From: Chloroflexota bacterium
GTDB lineage: Bacteria; Chloroflexota; Anaerolineae; Anaerolineales; Anaerolineaceae
DNA length: 6,937 nt
Assembly (NCBI GenBank): GCA_021796375.1
Contig: JAJYJF010000115.1
Location: 1 to 6,937, forward strand
Reading direction: 5' to 3'
Of the stretch, positions 1 through 5,633 are shown one piece after another (the stretch's first letter is position 1; every line of letters starts with the position of its first letter). A model generated the notes under the pieces. The model saw only the letters and a program-made list of their open reading frames with translations. It did not search any database and was not told the origin of the DNA. A program made the position numbers and the translations under genes.

Positions 1-527
1 GCCTCTCCGTCGAGCGGCAGCCCTCCGTCGTCCTGATGGACCTGCGCATGCCGGTTCTGGATGGGGTTTCGGCGACGAGCCGGCTTCACCAGCTGCTCCC
101 AGACTGCCGGGTGATCGTCTTGACCACCTTCGATGACGACGAATACGTCTTCGAGGGGCTGCGCGCCGGAGCAGTCGGATATTTACTCAAGGATACCTCC
201 TCCGACAAGCTTTTCGAAGCGATTTACGCGACCGCTCGCGGAGAGTACTTCCTGCTGCCATCTATCACCTCCAAGGTCATGGCGGAGTTCACGCGCATCA
301 GCAGAACCGCAGTCGCGCACCCCGATTCGCCGGCGGTGCCGCTCTCCGACCGCGAGATGGAAGTGCTGCGCATCGTCGCTACCGGGGCAAGCAACCGGGA
401 TATCGCGGACAACCTGGTCATCGCCGAGGGCACGGTGAAAAATCATCTCACCAGTATCCTCGCGAAGCTGGAGGTCCAGGATCGCATGCAGGCGGTGATA
501 AAAGCCAGAGAGCTTGGAATTCTCTGA
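1..527 (+). CDS. NarL/FixJ (LuxR-type) response regulator, 5' end missing
   Basis: DNA-binding response regulator of a two-component system, cut by the left edge; the reading frame enters at base 3. The visible part starts just before the phospho-acceptor motif VLMDLRMP, with the Asp codon at 39-41. The other receiver landmarks are intact: the switch Thr in VIVLTTFDDDEY (codon 123-125) and the conserved Lys in GYLLKD (codon 189-191). After a short linker comes a LuxR-type helix-turn-helix from LSDREMEVL (about 342) to the stop; its recognition helix contains EGTVKNHLTSIL. The protein should therefore be switched on by phosphorylation from a histidine kinase, probably encoded just upstream outside the window. 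The next gene begins 30 bp downstream on the same strand and has its own ribosome site, so the two are probably co-transcribed. In the LiaFSR system a NarL-type regulator (LiaR) is paired with a LiaF membrane protein, and the neighbour here fits that pattern loosely. The family is certain; the specific stimulus is unknown. Confidence 0.95.
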   Translation, partial: LSVERQPSVVLMDLRMPVLDGVSATSRLHQLLPDCRVIVLTTFDDDEYVFEGLRAGAVGYLLKDTSSDKLFEAIYATARGEYFLLPSITSKVMAEFTRISRTAVAHPDSPAVPLSDREMEVLRIVATGASNRDIADNLVIAEGTVKNHLTSILAKLEVQDRMQAVIKARELGIL

Positions 528-557
528 TCTCCCGGGATTGACCGGTGGAGACGGGCG

Positions 558-1415
558 ATGAACAACCTGATCGAACACGACACAGCCAGACCCTCTCGCT
601 CAAATTTTTATACCCTCGCCGGGGTTTTCTTGATCCTGGTCGGCATGATCATCCTTGCCGACCAGCGGCTGCACACCGGCTGGCTGATCTACACCATTCC
701 CCTCCTGGCGGGGTTAGCCTTGATTTGGCGTGGGATCCGGCTCGCATCTGCCGGCCTGCTCATCTCGGGCGGCCTGACAGCCGGGAGCGGAGCTGGACTC
801 CTGGCGGCGCTCGGTCCCGCCTGGCAGACCTCGCTTCACCACCGGATCACCCTGCTGGTGGCGTTCATCGCGCTGGGATGGGTGCTGTCCTTCTGGCTGA
901 CCGGCTGGTTCGGCCGCCGCTGGCTGGCGTGGATCCTGATCCCGGCCGGCATCAGCGGGGCAACGGCTGCCTGGTTCTGGCTTAACCCCATCCGGCCGGC
1001 GGAGTATATCCTGATCATCCCGGCCGCGGTCGGTCTGAGCCTGCTGCTGTGCGGGATCCTCCAGCGCCTGTTTGGGCTGATCGTCCCGGGCTGCATCCTG
1101 ATCACCAGCGGGCCGGGAGTCTATTATGCCTGGGGACAGGTCGGCCAGCCGAACGGGTTGGTACAGACCGCCACGATGCTGGTGGTGATGGCACTGGGGT
1201 GGGGGCTGATCACGGTGTTTTCCAGGGTTCTCACCAGCTCGTTCGTCTGGTGGCCGTTGATTCCCGGCGGCCTGCTGGCGATGGTTGGTTGGGGGCTGTA
1301 TATCGGCGGGGACCCGAATAATGCGTTGAAGTTTATCGGGAACACCGGCTCCATCGGCCTGATCGTCTTCGGCATCTACCTGCTGATGTGGCGCAACGAA
1401 ATTCGCCGCAAGTAA
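558..1415 (+). CDS. Polytopic membrane protein with five two-helix repeats, LiaF-TM/DUF5668-like
   Basis: Integral membrane protein of 285 residues with no recognised catalytic motif. A GGAG lies 7 nt before the ATG, which supports this start. The N-terminus (about 1-15) is polar, then almost everything is hydrophobic. I count about ten helices grouped as five units: residues 16-61, 62-120, 121-170, 171-226 and 227-285. Each unit starts with a Gly-rich helix (LIPAGISG, LIVPGCILI, LIPGGLLAM), passes a short polar loop, and ends in a second helix with a GxxLxxxG-like core and a basic or polar end (WRGIR, GWFGRR, ILQR, VFSR, MWRNEIRRK). That pattern resembles the small transmembrane domain found in LiaF/LiaI-like proteins (DUF5668), here apparently repeated. 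Its position directly after a NarL-type regulator suggests a role in sensing or tuning envelope stress, but this is inference. No LiaF C-terminal soluble domain is present. The function is unproven. Confidence 0.85.
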   Translation: MNNLIEHDTARPSRSNFYTLAGVFLILVGMIILADQRLHTGWLIYTIPLLAGLALIWRGIRLASAGLLISGGLTAGSGAGLLAALGPAWQTSLHHRITLLVAFIALGWVLSFWLTGWFGRRWLAWILIPAGISGATAAWFWLNPIRPAEYILIIPAAVGLSLLLCGILQRLFGLIVPGCILITSGPGVYYAWGQVGQPNGLVQTATMLVVMALGWGLITVFSRVLTSSFVWWPLIPGGLLAMVGWGLYIGGDPNNALKFIGNTGSIGLIVFGIYLLMWRNEIRRK

Positions 1416-1556
1416 TCCCCCCCTCGCTCGCCGTAGAACGAGCAGGTGCGGCCGCGGATGCCCGCTGGGGCTCGAGCTCACCCGCCTGCATGCTCGAATT
1501 TTCCGGTGAGATCGACCTGCGGCCTACTCATTCGGATAGGTTCGGGGAATTTTGAA

Positions 1557-1604
1557 TTAAAAAGAAAATACCCTGGGGACGTGGTTGGGAACCATCCCCA
1601 GGGT
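1557..1604 (-). terminator. Rho-independent terminator of the superoxide dismutase gene
   Basis: A perfect 10-bp stem (ACCCTGGGGA at 1570-1579 with TCCCCAGGGT at 1595-1604) encloses a loop that itself contains the inverted repeat GGTT/AACC. Read on the minus strand, the hairpin is followed at once by a T-rich run (complement of 1554-1569). It begins 20 bp after the sod stop codon. It also separates sod from the convergent membrane-protein gene ending at 1415. On the plus strand the hairpin has no T-run after it, so it should work in the minus direction. Confidence 0.85.
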
Positions 1605-1623
1605 TGCTTGATTCGACCCGGTT

Positions 1624-2256
1624 TCAGCGGGCGGAGCTGGTTTGCTTCAGCTCCTGCAGCCGCCTGGCAACCTCGTCCCAGTTGACGACGGTCCAGAATG
1701 CCTGGATGTATTCCGGCCGGCGGTTCTGATATTTCAGGTAGTAGGCGTGCTCCCAAACGTCCAGCCCGAGCAGCGGGAATTTCCCGTCCATCAGGGGGCT
1801 GTCCTGGTTCGCGGTGGAATAGATCTCGAGCTTCCCATGGTTATCTACCAGCCAGGCCCACCCGGAACCGAAACGGGTGGTAGCCGCCTGGTTGAATTGC
1901 TCTTTAAACTGATCGTACGAGCCAAAAGCGCCGCTGAGCGTCTGCATTAAATCACCCGATGGGGCTCTGCTCCCCCCCGGCGCCAGCCACCGCCAGAACA
2001 GCGTATGGTTGGAATGCCCGCCACCGTTGTTGCGAACCGCCGTGCGGATCGCTTCCGGGACCGAGTTTATCTTTTGCAGCAAATCTTCTACCGACCAGCT
2101 TTGCAGGTCCGGCGCGGTCTCCAGCGCCTTATTCAGGTTGTTTACGTACGCTCCGTGGTGCTTATCGTGGTGAATTTCCATTGTCCGCGCGTCGATCGCG
2201 GGCTCCAGGGCATCGAATGAATAGCCGAGGGGTGGAACTTGAAATGGATATGCCAT
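1624..2256 (-). CDS. sodA: Superoxide dismutase, Mn-type (Fe/Mn family)
   Basis: Cytoplasmic enzyme that converts superoxide to oxygen and hydrogen peroxide. It has 210 residues, the usual length. The metal ligands are His29 (in MEIHHDKHH), His84 ([10 protein letters not shown]), Asp166 and His170 ([10 protein letters not shown]). The outer-sphere Gln in STANQDSPL and the GGH context around the second His are features of Mn-type rather than Fe-type enzymes; cambialistic use cannot be excluded. The start [14 protein letters not shown] matches the conserved N-terminus of the family. An in-frame ATG at 2307 would add 17 residues unlike the family and would lie within the AT-rich promoter region, so it was not chosen. 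A purine-rich GGGGA lies about 13 nt before the chosen ATG, a somewhat long spacing. No signal peptide is visible. The gene lies 136 bp downstream of the DUF1638 gene on the same strand and has its own terminator, so it may be a separate transcript. Confidence 0.96.
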   Translation of the reverse strand: MAYPFQVPPLGYSFDALEPAIDARTMEIHHDKHHGAYVNNLNKALETAPDLQSWSVEDLLQKINSVPEAIRTAVRNNGGGHSNHTLFWRWLAPGGSRAPSGDLMQTLSGAFGSYDQFKEQFNQAATTRFGSGWAWLVDNHGKLEIYSTANQDSPLMDGKFPLLGLDVWEHAYYLKYQNRRPEYIQAFWTVVNWDEVARRLQELKQTSSAR

Positions 2257-2392
2257 ACCTGATTTATTTCCCCTTTCTGTTAGTTCGGGCAGTCTGTCCG
2301 TTCGCAATATATAGGATATAGTAGATCGACATTATCTTTATATTATATCCTGAAGGGATTAGATGAACCAGCCCGCAAAAAGTTGCGTGCGA
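2257..2392 (-). promoter_or_regulatory. AT-rich upstream region of the superoxide dismutase gene
   Basis: This 136-bp gap is strikingly AT-rich between 2301 and 2351 compared with the GC-rich genes on both sides. On the minus strand it contains a TATAAT (complement of 2342-2347) and a TATATT (complement of 2306-2311). Neither has a good -35 hexamer at 16-18 bp, so the exact promoter is not assigned. A weak 5-bp hairpin (CGCAA/TTGCG at 2374-2387) just after the DUF1638 stop has no T-run and is not a convincing terminator. The region most likely holds the sod promoter and an operator. Confidence 0.5.
2313..2351. repeat. Inverted repeat in the sod upstream region, possible operator
   Basis: Arms AGGATATAGTA (2313-2323) and TATTATATCCT (2341-2351) are complementary over 11 bp with a single G-T pair; the outer 8 bp are perfect. 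The spacer is 17 bp and the symmetry centre is at 2332. It overlaps the candidate promoter elements of sod. The dyad could bind a dimeric regulator or pair of dimers; it does not match a Fur, PerR or MntR consensus closely enough to name one. It is not followed by a T-run, so it is unlikely to be a terminator. Confidence 0.4.
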
Positions 2393-3124
2393 TCAGGCGG
2401 CGGTTAGAATGTTTTCTCCCGGCTCCATGGCGATCGTCTTCCCGGGCGGCACCCGGAGAAAATCTGCGTCCCATTCCCCCCACAGAAGCCTTTTGAAAAT
2501 TCCCAGATTCCCCTGGATCTCTTCATACTCCCAATGACGCCGGCCGGCATCTGCCCGGGCGCGCGCTTCGACCGGCTCAAAATCCCCCACCCCGAGATCG
2601 ATCGCGGCCGCGCGGCGGTAATGGTTCTGCCAGGCTCCCATCGCTTCCATCAGGTAGTCGGCGTTATCTTTTCCGTACTTCTGGATGTAGTCGTGGTACG
2701 CCGACTGCAGGTCGAGGTCGGTGCCTGCCCCCATGGTCAGCGTTGCCCCGCTCGCATCCTCGCGCTCGACCGAATCAAGGGTATACCAGTAGGTTCCGGG
2801 GCAGGCGGTGAACTCCTGGTTGTACCTCGCCCGGCTCCCGAGGAAAAACGTGATGCAGTCATGCGCGCGGGGGAGGATAAGGGGCAGCTCCCGGGCTTTC
2901 AGCCCTGCCGCCGCCATCCCGCACAACCCGTAGCCGAGCAGGATCGCCTCATACCGGCCGGCCTGGTTCTGGTCGATACGCAATTGAAGCTCGTTCCTCA
3001 GCTTTGCCGGGTAGAGGTGCAGTCCGCGCTGCACCAGCTCGATATCGACGACGTGTGGGGATTCAGCCGCCAGAGCGTAAATCGGGCGGGCAAAAATTTC
3101 GCAGGCAATCAGTCTCAGGCGCAT
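2393..3124 (-). CDS. DUF1638 domain protein of unknown function
   Basis: Soluble protein of 243 residues, recognised as DUF1638 by its ordered conserved blocks: LIACEIF (C8), GLHLYP with His36, LLGYGLCG (C68), LPRAHDCITFFLGSR (H88-D89-C90), then the CPGTYWYT block (C108). The repeated conservation of Cys and His suggests a bound metal or cofactor, but no function has been established that I can name. In other organisms I recall DUF1638 genes near corrinoid-dependent methyltransferase genes; no such partner is visible here. The start ATG at 3124 fits the family's very short N-terminus and has a GAGAGAG purine run a few bases upstream. There is no signal peptide or membrane segment. It is transcribed divergently from the SlyD-like gene 88 bp away and precedes sod on the same strand. 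The C-terminal part (about 115-243) is more polar and variable. Confidence 0.85.
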   Translation of the reverse strand: MRLRLIACEIFARPIYALAAESPHVVDIELVQRGLHLYPAKLRNELQLRIDQNQAGRYEAILLGYGLCGMAAAGLKARELPLILPRAHDCITFFLGSRARYNQEFTACPGTYWYTLDSVEREDASGATLTMGAGTDLDLQSAYHDYIQKYGKDNADYLMEAMGAWQNHYRRAAAIDLGVGDFEPVEARARADAGRRHWEYEEIQGNLGIFKRLLWGEWDADFLRVPPGKTIAMEPGENILTAA

Positions 3125-3146
3125 GGGGCTCTCTCAGGCTGGATTC

Positions 3147-3175
3147 TCTTAATACGAACAAATATCATCTATAAT
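3147..3175 (+). promoter_or_regulatory. Candidate promoter of the SlyD-like gene
   Basis: A perfect TATAAT lies at 3170-3175. A poor -35 match (TCTTAA, 3147-3152) stands 17 bp upstream. It lies within the 88-bp divergent gap between the DUF1638 gene and the SlyD-like gene, about 37 bp before the translation start. No equally good promoter is seen for the divergent DUF1638 gene. Confidence 0.5.
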
Positions 3176-3179
3176 ACGT
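3150..3179. repeat. Direct repeat TAATACG in the divergent intergenic region
   Basis: TAATACGA (3150-3157) and TAATACGT (3172-3179) share seven bases and start 22 bp apart, about two helical turns. The second copy overlaps the -10 TATAAT. Such spacing is typical of paired operator half-sites on one face of the helix, but a repeat of seven bases in a short AT-rich stretch can also arise by chance. Confidence 0.35.
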
Positions 3180-3212
3180 ATCTGGCAGGATAAATCGAAG
3201 GCAGAGGAAAAA

Positions 3213-3722
3213 TTGGCAGACAACCCAAAACCAACCGAAGTTCAAAAAGATATCGTGGTCAGCCTGGATTATACCTTGAAGGTTGACGGCGAGCTGATCG
3301 ACAGCTCCGAGGAGACCGGTCCCATCCAGTTCATCCAGGGGAACGGTGAGATCATCCCGGGGCTGGAGATCAAAATTGAAGGGATGAAGATGGATGAAAC
3401 CCGCGACTTGCGGATTGCTCCCGGCGACGCATACGGCGATTTGGACCCCGAAGCGGTGATCGACGTCCCGCTCTCCGATCTCCCCCAGGATATGCCCATC
3501 GAGCCCGGGACTGAGATCGAGGTCCGGGACGAGGATGGGAACAGCATGGATGCGCGCATCCTGGCGGTAAAATCGGAACTCGTCACCCTCGATTTCAATC
3601 ACCCGCTTGCCGGGAAAGAGCTGGATTTTCACGTCAAGGTGGTGGGGCTGCGCAATTCGACCGAAGAAGAGCGCCTGCACGGCCACGTCCACGGCGACGA
3701 CAACCATCATTCCCACGAATAA
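3213..3722 (+). CDS. slyD: SlyD-like FKBP-type peptidyl-prolyl cis-trans isomerase
   Basis: Cytoplasmic prolyl isomerase and folding helper of 169 residues. The FKBP half begins around residue 13 (DIVVSLDYTLKVDGELIDSS), includes IQGNGEIIPGLE (41-52) and returns at LDFNHPLAGKELDFHVKVV (126-144). Between them, about residues 71-122, is the insert-in-flap domain typical of SlyD, the part that binds unfolded chains. The C-terminus ends in a His-rich tail (HGHVH, then HHSHE; six His in the last 14 residues), which in SlyD proteins binds nickel and other metals. The tail is shorter than in E. coli SlyD. The start is a TTG at 3213, placed 5-6 nt after AGAGG; the family's N-terminus follows soon after and there is no better ATG upstream. 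It is monocistronic, with its own promoter candidate and a strong terminator 16 bp after the stop codon. Confidence 0.93.
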   Translation: MADNPKPTEVQKDIVVSLDYTLKVDGELIDSSEETGPIQFIQGNGEIIPGLEIKIEGMKMDETRDLRIAPGDAYGDLDPEAVIDVPLSDLPQDMPIEPGTEIEVRDEDGNSMDARILAVKSELVTLDFNHPLAGKELDFHVKVVGLRNSTEEERLHGHVHGDDNHHSHE

Positions 3723-3737
3723 CCGAAGTTGCTGCGT

Positions 3738-3772
3738 AAAAACTGCCCCAGCAAATTGGGACAGTTTTTTTT
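3738..3772. terminator. Rho-independent terminator, apparently bidirectional
   Basis: AAAACTG pairs with CAGTTTT, then after one mismatched pair CCCA pairs with TGGG, around a short loop. Eight T follow on the plus strand (3765-3772). On the minus strand the run of five A at 3738-3742 gives a T-run as well. It lies between the SlyD-like gene ending at 3722 (+) and the regulator gene ending at 3822 (-), so it can serve both convergent genes. Confidence 0.85.
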
Positions 3773-3821
3773 CGCGGCGTTCGTGATAAAAATCTGTTCC
3801 AGGACCGCTCGATTTCCCTCG

Positions 3822-4472
3822 TTAAAGGGTAAGCCTGCCCTGGACGATCCCCAACCGCACCGCCTCGGCCCGGTTGGTCGCTCCCATCTTCTGGTAAATC
3901 GATCCGATATGGAATTTCACGGTATGCGGGCTGATTTTGAGCGCATCGGCAATTTGTTTATTGGCCAGCCCGCGGGAGAGCAGCTGCAGGATCTCCAGCT
4001 CCCGCGGCGTCAGAGCTGCATAGTCTTCCAGGCCGGCGGGATTCGCAGTTGGCAGCGCCGGCTCAAACGACTTCTCCAGCAGGTACGGGCTTCCAACCGC
4101 AAGCCCTTCAGCCAGCGCCCTGACCGCCGCCTGCAGCTCCTCCGCCGCAGCATCCGGCAGCAGCGCCCCCGTCACCGTGGAAGCGCTCGCCCGGATCGCC
4201 GCATAGGTCTGCGGATCGTCGGTGATCACCAGAATGGCCGTCGGATAGGCGGTCCCATCCCCGCCCAGGACCGCTTCCCTCTCCTGGCTGAAGCCGCCCG
4301 GGTCCTCCCCGGGATAGTAGATCAGCACATCCGGCGGAGGCTCGGCTCCCCCGAAGATGCCGGCCAGGCCGGCCGCCTGCCGGGCCACGAGCAGGGAGGC
4401 GTCCCCCTGCAGCAGGGCGGCGAGCCCTGCCCGCACGGCCGCCGTCGGCGCGACGATCGCGACGCGGATCAA
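3822..4472 (-). CDS. Atypical NarL/LuxR-type regulator with degenerate receiver domain
   Basis: A 216-residue protein with the architecture of a NarL-type response regulator. Its LuxR helix-turn-helix (about 152-216, ALTPRELEILQLLSRG then NKQIADALKI and SPHTVKFHIGSIYQKMG) is fully canonical and should bind DNA. The receiver-like domain (1-120) keeps the fold pattern but lacks the chemistry. The acidic pair after the first strand is replaced by APT (8-10). The phospho-acceptor position falls on Tyr in PDVLIYYPGEDP (47-58). The Lys of the usual LLKD motif is Pro (GALLPD, 102-107). Only the switch Thr (VIT, 82-84) remains. It is therefore unlikely to be activated by phosphoryl transfer; it may respond to a ligand, a protein partner or its own level. 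Translation starts at TTG (4472), with GGAG 8 nt upstream, and MIRVAIV fits the family's N-terminus. The start overlaps the upstream 48-codon frame by 4 bp (TTGA). It follows the protease gene in the same direction. Confidence 0.93.
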   Translation of the reverse strand: MIRVAIVAPTAAVRAGLAALLQGDASLLVARQAAGLAGIFGGAEPPPDVLIYYPGEDPGGFSQEREAVLGGDGTAYPTAILVITDDPQTYAAIRASASTVTGALLPDAAAEELQAAVRALAEGLAVGSPYLLEKSFEPALPTANPAGLEDYAALTPRELEILQLLSRGLANKQIADALKISPHTVKFHIGSIYQKMGATNRAEAVRLGIVQGRLTL

Positions 4473-4615
4473 ACCTTCAGCTCCCGAGGACCGGCGGATC
4501 GCTTCCCCAGGAGCGAGACCCGCTCAGGCATCCCCTGCGACCGGGCGTCCGGCCCGCGAGGACCGGCTCTCCCCGCCGCCAGATCCGCGATTCCAGAGTG
4601 AGCCGGTCTCGCCAT
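4469..4615 (-). CDS. Candidate small protein, 48 residues, between protease and regulator
   Basis: Reading the minus strand, an ATG stands 4 nt after the protease stop codon. It is preceded by GAGGA at a 7-nt spacing, the purine run being part of the protease's last codons. The frame stays open for 48 codons, and its TGA overlaps the TTG start of the next gene as TTGA. The product begins MARPAHSGIADLAAG and ends SAGPRELKV. It is Arg/Gly/Pro-rich, basic, and has no hydrophobic segment or known motif. Such end-to-end coupling is typical of genes translated together. Against it: a GC-rich stretch stays open easily, low-complexity Arg/Pro/Gly content is what random high-GC frames give, and I recognise no family. 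An internal tandem echo, AGPR in both halves, comes from an 11-bp direct repeat that keeps frame. Confidence 0.42.
   Translation of the reverse strand: MARPAHSGIADLAAGRAGPRGPDARSQGMPERVSLLGKRSAGPRELKV
4485..4567 (-). repeat. In-frame 11-bp direct repeat within the small gene
   Basis: On the minus strand GCCGGTCCTCG occurs at 4567-4557 and again at 4495-4485. The copies start 72 bp apart, exactly 24 codons, and both encode Ala-Gly-Pro-Arg in the frame of the 48-codon gene. This could reflect an old internal duplication or chance in GC-rich DNA. Confidence 0.4.
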
Positions 4616-4619
4616 CTCG

Positions 4620-5540
4620 CTATCCTCGCTCCCCGGGCGTTACCTGAACCTGCTGCTGCGCGCCCCCGCGAAGGATTTCAACCTCGACGGGCCTGCCGAC
4701 CGTATCAGACCCCAGGTAGGCCAGCAGCTCGTCATGGTTTTCGACCGGGCGTCCGGCGACCCCGACGATAATATCCCCCACCATGAGGCCGCTGCGGGCT
4801 GCCGGGCTCTCGGCCTCGATCCCGACCAGGAGCAACCCGACGTTCTGCGCGCGGCCCAGGCTGGCGGCCGCGGTCTGGGGGAGCTCGACCGGCTGGCTGC
4901 GGATGCCCAGATAGCCGCGGCGGACCTTCCCATGGGTTTTTAATGTCTCTGCCACCTGCCAGGCCAGGGCGGCCGGGATGGTGATGGACGCGCCCGGAGC
5001 GAACCCGGAGGTATTCACCCCCAACACGCGCCCTTCGCTGTCGACCAGCGGTCCGCCCGAAAAGCCGGGATAGGGGACCGCATCGGTGCGCAGGTATTTT
5101 TCGAGCAGCCCGCCGCGTTCGGTCCGCACCGGCCCGGCGACCGCGCTGACCATGCCCAGGCTGGCCTGGATGCCTTCCAGGGTTGGCCGGCCCAGGGCGA
5201 TCACAATCTGGCCGATGCGCGCGTCCTGGGGAGCGGGCTCAGACGGGACCGCCGCTTCTCGCTCGAGGCGCAGCAGCGCCAGGTCGCTGCCCGGGTCGCG
5301 CCCGGCCAGCGTTGCGGCGAGCTGCGTCCCGTCAGCAAGCCCAACCAGAATATCCTCCTCGCGCTCGACAACGTGGCTGGCCGTCAGGACGAGATCCCTG
5401 GCGGTGCTGATCCCGCTGGCCGGGAAGCGGCGTCTGGCATTGACCATCACCGTCGCCGCCCCGGCTTTCCCCACCGCCTGAACCATCGCTTCGGAGAGCG
5501 CGCTGAGCGCGTTGGATACACCCGGATTTTGCATTCTCAT
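4620..5540 (-). CDS. HtrA/DegP-like trypsin-type serine protease with one PDZ domain, no export signal
   Basis: Serine endopeptidase of the S1C (HtrA) type, 306 residues. The catalytic triad is visible: His56 in VLTASHVVE, Asp86 in DPGSDLALLRL and Ser161 in PGFSGGPLV, with the oxyanion-hole glycines around it. The protease domain spans about 22-200. One PDZ domain follows (about 207-303, from GYLGI through SPAARSGLMVGDIIVGVAG), which should bind substrate C-termini. The N-terminus (MRMQNPGVSNALSALSEAMVQ) shows neither a signal peptide nor a membrane anchor. Most bacterial HtrA proteins have one, so this member appears cytoplasmic. Two starts are possible: ATG at 5540 and ATG at 5534. The purine run AGGGAG directly abuts the first and sits 6 nt from the second, so 5534 may be the real start. 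A TACAAT at 5561-5556 gives a very short leader. The small gene and the degenerate regulator follow on the same strand, which suggests a shared transcript. The substrate is unknown. Confidence 0.93.
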   Translation of the reverse strand: MRMQNPGVSNALSALSEAMVQAVGKAGAATVMVNARRRFPASGISTARDLVLTASHVVEREEDILVGLADGTQLAATLAGRDPGSDLALLRLEREAAVPSEPAPQDARIGQIVIALGRPTLEGIQASLGMVSAVAGPVRTERGGLLEKYLRTDAVPYPGFSGGPLVDSEGRVLGVNTSGFAPGASITIPAALAWQVAETLKTHGKVRRGYLGIRSQPVELPQTAAASLGRAQNVGLLLVGIEAESPAARSGLMVGDIIVGVAGRPVENHDELLAYLGSDTVGRPVEVEILRGGAQQQVQVTPGERG

Positions 5541-5555
5541 CTCCCTCTCAAAAAG

Positions 5556-5584
5556 ATTGTAGCATTGAAATGCAGCCGTGTTTT
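5556..5584 (-). promoter_or_regulatory. Candidate promoter of the protease-regulator unit
   Basis: On the minus strand TACAAT (complement of 5556-5561) lies 17 bp after a weak -35 AAAACA (complement of 5579-5584). Transcription from it would begin only about 8-14 nt before the start codons, just ahead of the AGAGGGAG ribosome site. The -10 is good and the -35 is poor. Confidence 0.4.
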
Positions 5585-5633
5585 CGTTATCCGGAGTGTA
5601 GCCCGCCGCGTCCCCGCTGCCTATCCGCCGTAA

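Noticed and set aside
1426..1443. GCTCG/CGAGC hairpin shortly after the membrane-protein stop
   Set aside because: The stem is only 5 bp and has no T-run, so it is too weak to call a terminator.
714..1481. A 255-codon minus-strand frame opposite the membrane-protein gene
   Set aside because: Its Gln/Arg/Pro/Asp-rich composition is the usual complement of Leu/Gly-rich membrane codons. There is no motif, and the plus-strand gene has good helices and a ribosome site.
1448..1493. A cluster of six-to-eight-base restriction palindromes (GCGGCCGC, CCGCGG, CTCGAG, GAGCTC, GCATGC) that looks like a cloning polylinker
   Set aside because: The order and spacing match no vector I recognise, the flanks run smoothly into natural genes on both sides, and such palindromes are common in GC-rich DNA.
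2257..2307. A 17-residue N-terminal extension of the superoxide dismutase from the ATG at 2307
   Set aside because: The extension is polar, not a signal peptide, absent from the family, and lies in the AT-rich promoter stretch. [10 protein letters not shown] is the natural start.
2534..3193. A 219-codon plus-strand frame opposite DUF1638
   Set aside because: It is fully antisense to a recognised family, has no known domain, and extends through the divergent promoter region.
3165..3716. A 183-codon minus-strand frame opposite the SlyD-like gene
   Set aside because: It mirrors the conserved FKBP codons and has no recognisable domain; the sense strand is a clear SlyD.
3729..4601. A 290-codon plus-strand frame opposite the degenerate regulator
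   Set aside because: It is Arg/Pro/Ser-rich low-complexity translation, antisense to a clear NarL-type gene, and it runs through the terminator at 3738-3772. It is a high-GC shadow.
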